Shown piece after piece: positions 7,798-14,162 of a stretch of DNA of 64,000 nt. Origin of the DNA: JAFAGO01 sp031987605 (GTDB lineage: Bacteria > Bacteroidota > Bacteroidia > Flavobacteriales > Weeksellaceae). The position numbers and the translations under genes were made by a program. The stretch is taken from contig DALZZF010000015.1 in the NCBI GenBank assembly GCA_031987605.1, forward strand, positions 1 through 64,000. Direction: 5' to 3'. Numbering within the stretch: position 1 is the first letter of the stretch; each line of letters begins with the position of its first letter. The notes beneath the pieces were generated by a model. That model worked only from the letters and a program-made list of their open reading frames with translations, was not told the origin of the DNA and did not search any database.

Positions 7798-8295
7798 ATG
7801 GCAACAATCACTTTAAAAGGAAATGAAATACACAGTATCGGTACATTGCCGGCTGTAGGAAGCACTTTGAAAAATTTTGATCTTGTGGGACAGGATCTTT
7901 CCGAAAAGAAACTTTCCGATTTCGACGGAAAAAGAAAAATCATCAATATTTTCCCCAGCATTGATACCGGAGTTTGCGCAGCATCTGCAAGAAAATTCAA
8001 TGTAGAAGCCGGAAATCTTGAAAATACGGTGGTTATTAATGTTTCCAAAGATTTGCCTTTTGCGTTGGGAAGATTTTGCGCTGCCGAAGGTTTGGATCAT
8101 GTGGAAACCTTATCTGATTTCAGAGGACATTTTGGTGATGATTATGGCGTAACGCTTGAAGATTCTCCGTTGAAAGGACTTTTGAGCAGAGCAGTAATCG
8201 TGGCCGATGAAAATAATAAAATCGTGTACGAAGAACAGGTTCCGGAAATTGCGCAGGAACCCAATTATGAAGCTGCATTAGCCGCATTGAAATAA
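7798..8295 (+). CDS. tpx: Thiol peroxidase (Tpx, atypical 2-Cys peroxiredoxin)
   Basis: The 165-residue length matches the Tpx family. The peroxidatic Cys60 lies in FPSIDTGVCAASARKF and the resolving Cys94 in LGRFCAAEGLDHV, the spacing of the E. coli enzyme (61/95). Tpx reduces H2O2 and alkyl hydroperoxides with electrons from thioredoxin. It faces dps across a divergent promoter region. A strong terminator follows 17 bases downstream, so the gene is monocistronic. Confidence 0.97.
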   Translation: MATITLKGNEIHSIGTLPAVGSTLKNFDLVGQDLSEKKLSDFDGKRKIINIFPSIDTGVCAASARKFNVEAGNLENTVVINVSKDLPFALGRFCAAEGLDHVETLSDFRGHFGDDYGVTLEDSPLKGLLSRAVIVADENNKIVYEEQVPEIAQEPNYEAALAALK

Positions 8296-8312
8296 TTATT
8301 AAAAAAAATAAA

Positions 8313-8346
8313 GTCCGTCCGAATTGATTTTCGGACGGCTCTTTTT
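8313..8346 (+). terminator. Terminator of tpx
   Basis: CCGTCCGAA at 8315-8323 pairs perfectly with TTCGGACGG at 8330-8338, followed by CTCTTTTT. Confidence 0.88.
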
Positions 8347-8369
8347 AAACAAAATACTCAACATCATCC

Positions 8370-9578
8370 ATGAAACGTTCCGGTTCTGCCACCCTTCCTC
8401 TTCATTACGGTAAAGTTCCGCCTTGGCTGTATGAACGCATGTCTGCGCTCGGACTTTCGATTGTGGAAGTCATTCTTGCTGATTATGGAAAAGATGAAGT
8501 GATTCGGCGTTTGTCGGATCCTTTTTGGTTTCAGAGTTTTGGTGCGGTAATGGGGATGGACTGGCATTCTTCCGGAATTACGACTTCCGTAATGGGAGCT
8601 TTAAAACGCAGTATCAATCCACTTTCCAAAGATTTGGGTATTTATATTTGTGGCGGAAAAGGAAAATTTTCCAGAGAAACACCGAATGAACTTCTGCAGA
8701 TTGCCAACCAAACCGGGCTGAATGGAAATGAACTCGTGCGCGCAAGCAAACTTTCGGCAAAAGTGGACAATACCGCTGTTCAGGATGGTTATCAGCTTTA
8801 TCTGCATAATTTTATTCTGTCCGATACAGGAAGTTGGGCGGTGGTTCAGCAGGGAATGAATGATGCCGACCGTACCGCAAGGCGTTATCACTGGCATTCC
8901 GAAGATTTGAAATCTTTTGTGGATGAACCTCACAAAGGAATTCAGGGGATTAACCGCGGAAAAATCCTCAATCTTACCGATCAGCATGCCGCAGAAAACC
9001 GAAAAGGAATTCTGGATATTTCGCATCACAATTCAGAAAAAATCATGCAGGATTTTGCGAATCTTATCTTGCCTTCGCATCATGATGTTCGCGCTTCCGA
9101 TGTGGATTTGAAACGCTTGGGCGCTTTGTTGTATGTCACCCGCGAAACTCAGCCCGAAAATTTTGAAGATTTACTTTTGCTAAAAGGAGTAGGGCCGAGA
9201 ACCATGCAAAGTCTGGCTTTGGTAAGTGAAGTCATTCACGGTGCACCGTCTCGCTTTAACGATCCAGCGCGGTTTTCATTTGCGCACGGCGGAAAAGACG
9301 GGCATCCGTTTCCGGTTCCTTTAAAAACGTATGATGAAACGCTTCAGATTTTGCAGAAAGGAATTGAGAAATCCAAACTCGGACAATCCGAAAAACTGAA
9401 ATCCATCAACAAACTGCATCAGGTAATTTCGGAAACAGAAAAGAATTTTACTCCCGATTTCGACATTCAGTCCGTCATCGAAGAAGAACGCCAAAACTCA
9501 TGGAAATACGGAGGTAAAACCGTAATGGGTGATGCCAAACCGCCAAAAGACGGTTCTATTCAGTTATCATTGTTTTAA
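8370..9578 (+). CDS. DUF763 family protein
   Basis: The 402-residue protein opens with KRSGSATLPLHYGKVPPWLY, the signature start of the DUF763 family found in archaea, thermophiles and Bacteroidota. The family has no established function. A helix-hairpin-helix-like segment is visible near residues 271-285 (LLLKGVGPRTMQSLAL), followed by a conserved DPARFSFAHGGKDGHPFPVP block, and the family is otherwise rich in conserved His and Asp (MDWHSSG, ISHHNSEK). These features suggest nucleic-acid binding or a metal-dependent reaction, but that is inference. It stands alone on the plus strand. Confidence 0.9.
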   Translation: MKRSGSATLPLHYGKVPPWLYERMSALGLSIVEVILADYGKDEVIRRLSDPFWFQSFGAVMGMDWHSSGITTSVMGALKRSINPLSKDLGIYICGGKGKFSRETPNELLQIANQTGLNGNELVRASKLSAKVDNTAVQDGYQLYLHNFILSDTGSWAVVQQGMNDADRTARRYHWHSEDLKSFVDEPHKGIQGINRGKILNLTDQHAAENRKGILDISHHNSEKIMQDFANLILPSHHDVRASDVDLKRLGALLYVTRETQPENFEDLLLLKGVGPRTMQSLALVSEVIHGAPSRFNDPARFSFAHGGKDGHPFPVPLKTYDETLQILQKGIEKSKLGQSEKLKSINKLHQVISETEKNFTPDFDIQSVIEEERQNSWKYGGKTVMGDAKPPKDGSIQLSLF

Positions 9579-9701
9579 CGGAAAGTTGCGTGTACTAACT
9601 CATCATTTTATTTCTGATTGAATAAATTTTGTATCTTTAAAGAGCGTTTAAATTACATTTTTAACCGACTTTTTTACCATGTTCACTTCAATTAAAATAA
9701 T

Positions 9702-10220
9702 ATGAAAGCCTTAAAAAAAATCTTGTTGGTTGTTCTGCTCTTAATTGCACTTGTATTCATCGCTGCATTAATTGCACCAAAAACCTGGCATGCGGAAGGA
9801 ACTTCTAACATTAACAAACCGATTTCTGAAGTGTATGATTATGTGAAAAACATCAGAACACAGGAAAAATATGCCATTTGGTTCAAACAGGACCCGCAAA
9901 TTATAAAAGAATATTACGGTACAGACGGAGAATTGGGAAGCGGACTGAAATGGAAAAGTGAGAAAGTCGGAAATGGCGAACAGAAAATTGTGGAACTCAC
10001 ACCCAATAAAAAAGTAGTTATAGATCTGTATCTAATGGACAGTTCGGAACCCAACAAATTTGTTTTTGAACTGGATTCGATTGCTCCAAACAAAACCAAA
10101 GTCCGGCAGTTTGCAGACGGCAAAACGCCGATTCCTTTTAACCTGATGAGTCTGTTTTTCAATATGAATAAAAGTTTTCAGGAAAATGCAGATTATTTAA
10201 AAAAAGCAATGGAAAAATAA
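9702..10220 (+). CDS. SRPBCC (START-like) family protein with N-terminal membrane anchor
   Basis: The product has 172 residues. Residues 4-26 form a hydrophobic segment (ILLVVLLLIALVFIAALIA) that is a membrane anchor or signal. The rest fits the SRPBCC/polyketide-cyclase-like helix-grip fold: the INKPISEVYDYVKNIRTQEKY strand-helix opening and a long C-terminal helix (SFQENADYLKKAMEK). The fold binds hydrophobic ligands; no ligand or reaction can be assigned. It is followed after 16 bases by a second SRPBCC gene, so the two are probably co-transcribed. Confidence 0.8.
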   Translation: MKALKKILLVVLLLIALVFIAALIAPKTWHAEGTSNINKPISEVYDYVKNIRTQEKYAIWFKQDPQIIKEYYGTDGELGSGLKWKSEKVGNGEQKIVELTPNKKVVIDLYLMDSSEPNKFVFELDSIAPNKTKVRQFADGKTPIPFNLMSLFFNMNKSFQENADYLKKAMEK

Positions 10221-10236
10221 TTTAAAATTTTCAATT

Positions 10237-10650
10237 ATGGAACCGATTACCATTGATATTACCATTCTGGAATCACCCGTAAAAGTCTGGAATTATTACA
10301 ACGATCCCCGACATATCGTAAAATGGAATTTTGCGAATACATCATGGCACTGCCCGTATGCAGAAAATGATTTGCGCGTGGGCGGAATTTTAAAATTGCG
10401 AATGGAAACAAAAGACAAAAATTTTGGTTTTGATTATACCGGATATTACGATGACGTGGATTATACCAAAATGCTTAAATATCATTTGGAAGACGGGCGA
10501 AATGTACGGGTGGAATTTGATGCAATCGACGATTCTACTACAAAAGTAACCCTGACTTTCGATCCCGAAATGGCAAATACACGCGAAATGCAACGGGAAG
10601 GCTGGTATTCAATTTTAAACAACTTTCATAAATATGTTGAGAATCATTGA
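10237..10650 (+). CDS. SRPBCC domain protein, AHSA1-like
   Basis: The product is 137 residues and soluble. It shows the AHSA1/CalC-type SRPBCC pattern: ITILESPVKVWNYYNDPRHI at 6-25, KWNFANTSWHCPYAENDLRVGG with the conserved W and G, a central ETKDKNFGFDYTGYYDDVD strand pair, and the final GWYSILNNFHKYVE helix. Such proteins bind small hydrophobic ligands or act as co-chaperone-like domains; nothing in the sequence fixes the role. It follows the membrane-anchored SRPBCC gene in the same operon. Confidence 0.85.
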   Translation: MEPITIDITILESPVKVWNYYNDPRHIVKWNFANTSWHCPYAENDLRVGGILKLRMETKDKNFGFDYTGYYDDVDYTKMLKYHLEDGRNVRVEFDAIDDSTTKVTLTFDPEMANTREMQREGWYSILNNFHKYVENH

Positions 10651-10736
10651 TTCAGAATGGTGTTTTTTAACTGTCGCTCTGTGATTTTTCATTTAAAATT
10701 TTATGATTATCCGCTTTTAATTATAATGCTTTTTTA

Positions 10737-10815
10737 AACGCAAAGTCCGCAAATATTTTTGTTATTCTGTATGTTTTTAGGCTCGCAAAGGCGTTTCACT
10801 TAGCAAAAGAAAATA
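10737..10815. repeat. CGCAAAG-family intergenic repeat, half copy
   Basis: AACGCAAAG at 10737-10745 is followed by a second CGCAAA and by CTCGCAAAGGCG near 10791. The same AACGCAAAG terminus begins the palindromic element at 26822, and a related AAAGGCGTAGAACTTC stretch lies near 14120. The copies are diverged. Confidence 0.4.
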
Positions 10816-10854
10816 GGTCTAATTTTAATTGCTATGAATACAGATAATCAAATA

Positions 10855-11057
10855 AAATTTTAAGATCACATGATAATTTCATATATTAAAGAATATGAAA
10901 AATGCTTTAAACACAACGTTTGTCATTTCGCAGAAATCTAAATTCTCTTTATAGAGATCTTGACAGCATGACAAAAGGGGTGTGTTTTATATTATCTATT
11001 TGAATTACAATGTAATACAAAATTAAAAAGCATTAATTTTGATAATAACCTCAATAA
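10855..11057 (+). repeat. Dispersed intergenic repeat, copy 1
   Basis: The copy has a left block with CACATGATAATTTCA (10867-10881), a core with GTTTGTCATTTCGCAGAAAT (10918-10937) and a right end with ATAACCTCAATAAATT (11044-11059). The same order of blocks recurs at 11575 and, more diverged, at 26160; the core also occurs inverted at 55198. Confidence 0.75.
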
Positions 11058-11086
11058 ATTTAAACTAATATTAAACCCTCAAAAAA

Positions 11087-11542
11087 ATGGAAACTTTATC
11101 TTATAATATCATCATCAATGCGCCCAAAAATAAAATCTGGGATATTTTGTGGAGCCCAGAAACCTATCCAAAATGGACTCAATTTTTTGCACCCGACTGC
11201 AAAATGGAAACCGACTGGAAAATTGATGGCAAAACCTATTTTTTAGATTCTTCCGGTAACGGAATGATTTCCACCATCAGTAATCTGGATGAGCCGAATG
11301 AAGTTACTTTCAATCATTTGGGCATGATCCAAAATGGCATGGAAGACACCGAAAGCGAAGAAGTAAAACAATGGAGTGGTGCGCCGGAACGCTATTATTT
11401 AATCAGTTTGGAGGACGGAAGTGTGAAACTTCATGTGGAAGTTCAAACCGAAGATCAGTGGAAAGATCATTTGGATGTTGGCTTTAAAAAAGGACTTACG
11501 ATTATTAAATCGCTGGCAGAAAATAAAGAAATGCCGGAGTAA
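11087..11542 (+). CDS. SRPBCC family protein
   Basis: This 151-residue protein has the third SRPBCC fold in 2 kb. The opening SYNIIINAPKNKIWDILWSP and the following TYPKWTQFF match the ligand-binding fold's first strand and helices; GFKKGLTIIKSLAENKE is the closing helix. The acidic stretch around GMEDTESEEVKQW is unusual. It resembles ATPase-activator/AHSA1-type proteins often annotated near DoxX genes in Flavobacteriales. It is flanked on both sides by copies of the dispersed repeat, so it is probably transcribed separately from the pair upstream. Confidence 0.85.
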   Translation: METLSYNIIINAPKNKIWDILWSPETYPKWTQFFAPDCKMETDWKIDGKTYFLDSSGNGMISTISNLDEPNEVTFNHLGMIQNGMEDTESEEVKQWSGAPERYYLISLEDGSVKLHVEVQTEDQWKDHLDVGFKKGLTIIKSLAENKEMPE

Positions 11543-11574
11543 GTTATAATAAAAAATGATGCTCAATGTGTATT

Positions 11575-11767
11575 TAAAATTTTTAGAGGTCATATGATAA
11601 TTTTATATTTTAAAGAAAATGGAAAATCCTTTAAACACAAGGTTTGTCATTTCGCAGAAATCCAAATTCTATTCATAAAGATAGCATAACAAAAACGACG
11701 TATTTTTTAATAGTTTTGAATTACATTTAGTTATACAATTGAAGTATAAAATAACCTCAATAAATTT
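11575..11767 (+). repeat. Dispersed intergenic repeat, copy 2
   Basis: It aligns with copy 1 over its length: CATATGATAATTTTA at 11591-11605, GTTTGTCATTTCGCAGAAAT at 11642-11661, and ATAACCTCAATAAATT at 11750-11765. It ends 17 bases before the DoxX start codon. Confidence 0.75.
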
Positions 11768-11784
11768 TTAAAAGTTTGCTAATT

Positions 11785-12249
11785 ATGAAATTGCTCAGCA
11801 TCCTTTTTATTGCATTTCTTTTGGCATTAGCCGGAACAAGAATTTTGGGAAATCAATGGGATTTTCAGTTCGCCGGAAATTTTGCCATGTTTGTATTCAT
11901 GGTATTTGTCGGTTTTTCCCATTTTAAATTCCAAAAGGGAATGGCAATGATGATTCCGGATTTTTTCCCGGCAAAATTGTTTTGGGTTTACTTCACGGGA
12001 ATTATTGAAATTGTCGCCGGAATTGGTTTACTCATTCCGGAAATACGCGAAATGACCGCTTGGCTTATGATTCTTTTTTTCGTTGTTATTTTCATCGCCA
12101 ATATCAATGCTGCCCAAAGGAAGATTAATATTTTTAAGGCAGATTTTTCCGGACCGGGAATGAAATACCTCTACACCGAAAGAATTCCCATGCAAATCAT
12201 CCTTATTTTCTGGACCTGGTTTTTCGGAATTTTCATTCATCAGGTGTAA
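11785..12249 (+). CDS. DoxX-like membrane protein
   Basis: The product has 154 residues from the ATG at 11785; an in-frame TTG three codons earlier is not needed. Four hydrophobic segments are visible at about 1-20, 35-55, 60-85 and 90-110, and a last one near 135-152. The central FWVYFTGIIEIVAGIGLLIP motif is typical of the DoxX/DoxD superfamily, whose members are small integral membrane proteins linked to quinone- or thiol-dependent redox processes, mostly without proven function. Its 3' end overlaps the convergent MFS gene by 10 bases. Confidence 0.85.
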   Translation: MKLLSILFIAFLLALAGTRILGNQWDFQFAGNFAMFVFMVFVGFSHFKFQKGMAMMIPDFFPAKLFWVYFTGIIEIVAGIGLLIPEIREMTAWLMILFFVVIFIANINAAQRKINIFKADFSGPGMKYLYTERIPMQIILIFWTWFFGIFIHQV

Positions 12250-13421
12250 GATTCTTCATGTTCAACCTTCTGCGTAAAAGGTTTGAATTTGTACATGAAA
12301 ACAATACAGAGCAGCATTCCGAAAAATGCCATTACTGCGCCAACTAAAGAAGGATATTCGTAACCATATCCTTTTTCCAGAGGAATTCCGCCGATATAAG
12401 CACCCAGAGAATTGGCAACATTAAACGCAGCCTGCATAAAAGCCGCACCCAACATTTCCGATTTTTTTGCCGCACGAATCATAATAATATTGATGGGCGA
12501 GCCGACCGACATTGACAGCATTCCGCAAAAAAATGTAAGAACGAGCGATATTTTTTGATTTCCGGAATACAGAAAAACCAACACCAACAAAGCAATAAAT
12601 ACCGCAAATAAAATGGTGGAAGCCAAAGCCGGTCTCATTTTATCCGCCATCCAACCGCCCAGAAAATTCCCGATCAGCATTCCAAAGCCGGCCAAAATCA
12701 TAATCGATGGAATTTTTGATGAATCAAAATGGGAAACCTGTGTCATCAAAGGAGTGATATAACTGAACCAGGAAAACAGTCCGCCAAATCCAACTGCCAC
12801 AATCAGCAACAGAAAAAGGGCAACCGGAGTTTTGAAGAATTTCATGTCTTCAAGAATATTTCCTTTGCTTAAAGGTTTCATAAAAGGCAGCCAGTAAAAT
12901 ATAGAAACCATCGTTACAAATCCCAAAAACGAAACCACTCCGAACGCTATTCGCCACGAAAATTCATGTCCGATAAATGTCACCAAAGGAACCATGGCAA
13001 GATTGGCAACCGTTAACCCCGCAAACATTCCCGAAATCGCAATTCCCTGTTTATCCGGTGGTGCAAGGTTTTTTGCCACAACAGAACCCACACCGAAAAA
13101 CGCACCATGTGGAAGCCCTGCGAAAAATCGCGCACCAAGAAAACTGTAATAATCCGGCATTAAGGCAGAAAGTCCATTAAAAAAAATGAACATCGCCATC
13201 AGAATAAGAAGAATTTTTTTGGGTGGAAATTTTGATGACCATGCCACAAGCAAAGGCGCTCCTATTACAACGCCCAATGCATACGCAGAAATAAAATGTC
13301 CGGCCTTTGGAATACTGATTTTTAGGGTTTCTGCAATATCGGGCAGCAATCCCATGATTACAAATTCGGTCGTTCCGATTGCCAGTCCTCCCAACGTTAA
13401 AGGAATGATTTTTTTTATCAT
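12240..13421 (-). CDS. MFS transporter, DHA1/arabinose-efflux-like family
   Basis: The product has 393 residues with 12 membrane helices. The opening TLGGLAIGTTEFVIMGLLPD is the signature of the AraJ/YdhP-type DHA1 family (TxFxxMGLLP), and RFFAGLPHGAFFGVG is the family's motif in helix 4. These transporters are proton-driven exporters of drugs or sugars; the substrate is unknown. The central loop (about 190-205) and a short C-terminal tail are normal. The gene is convergent with, and overlaps by 10 bases, the DoxX gene, leaving no room for a terminator between them. Confidence 0.92.
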   Translation of the reverse strand: MIKKIIPLTLGGLAIGTTEFVIMGLLPDIAETLKISIPKAGHFISAYALGVVIGAPLLVAWSSKFPPKKILLILMAMFIFFNGLSALMPDYYSFLGARFFAGLPHGAFFGVGSVVAKNLAPPDKQGIAISGMFAGLTVANLAMVPLVTFIGHEFSWRIAFGVVSFLGFVTMVSIFYWLPFMKPLSKGNILEDMKFFKTPVALFLLLIVAVGFGGLFSWFSYITPLMTQVSHFDSSKIPSIMILAGFGMLIGNFLGGWMADKMRPALASTILFAVFIALLVLVFLYSGNQKISLVLTFFCGMLSMSVGSPINIIMIRAAKKSEMLGAAFMQAAFNVANSLGAYIGGIPLEKGYGYEYPSLVGAVMAFFGMLLCIVFMYKFKPFTQKVEHEESYT

Positions 13422-13574
13422 AATCTATACTTTAAGAGGGAAATTTGTAGGGACGACAAAGGTAAAGAAAAAACCTCAGCCATCAGGAAATCAGTATATT
13501 GATTTTCTCAATTGGTGAAGTTTGTGATGGAAAATTGGAGTTTCAAATTCATTGATATAGAAATAAAAGAGTTT

Positions 13575-13958
13575 CTAACCCGCAAAAAATTCGATTGTAA
13601 AATGATTATATTCAGGTTGTGCGATTCCTTTTGCATATTCAAGATTATAATCCTGAATATATTTTTCCAAATAGGCGTTGCTGATTTCTGGATGTATTGT
13701 ATCTGTACTTTCAATTTTTTTTACGGTGACATCAATGATTTTGTCTCTGAATTTTATTTTTCCTGATTTATGGGTCAGAAAATCATTCATCCAGCCTTTC
13801 GGATTTTTGTTCCAACTTCTTGCAAATACGCGTTGACTTACATTTACCATCCAGATTTCTGTAAATTTATTCCTGCTTTCACCACTTTTAATTTCGACTA
13901 AAGTATTTTCTTTCAGATACTGATAGAATTCGTCTGGAAATTTATTTTTATCGGTCAT
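13575..13958 (-). CDS. DUF2255 family protein
   Basis: The product has 127 residues from the ATG at 13958 (MTDKNKFPDEFYQYLKEN); the longer frame to 14015 adds 19 untypical residues. The order FPDEFYQYL, VEIKSG, IWMVNVSQRVFARSWN and GWMNDFL fits the DUF2255 family, which has a flavin-reductase-like split beta-barrel and often carries a nitroreductase/F420-like annotation. No catalytic role is proven. The gene is read alone. Confidence 0.75.
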   Translation of the reverse strand: MTDKNKFPDEFYQYLKENTLVEIKSGESRNKFTEIWMVNVSQRVFARSWNKNPKGWMNDFLTHKSGKIKFRDKIIDVTVKKIESTDTIHPEISNAYLEKYIQDYNLEYAKGIAQPEYNHFTIEFFAG

Positions 13959-14162
13959 TTTCTTATTTAAAATTGAAATTTTATCATCTAAAAATAATGA
14001 AAATACTTCTTGCAATGTAAATTCTTGTCTTAAATAACTTTATTTCAGGTTATGTTTTTTAAAATGAAAAGTCAAAAAATATTTTTAACTAATTGAATTT
14101 CTTTGATTTAATACATATAAAGGCGTAGAACTTCTCTGAGCAAAACAAAATTTGTATTGCTA

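Larger units (their letters stand above)
10651..11086. other. Repeat-rich intergenic region
   Basis: No gene is supported in these 436 bases. They contain a CGCAAAG-type half element (10737-10815) and the first copy of the long dispersed repeat (about 10855-11057), which ends about 30 bases before the next gene. Confidence 0.75.

Noticed and set aside
10651..11086. Undetected small gene in the long gap
   Set aside because: Stops occur in all frames and the sequence is explained by two repeat families.
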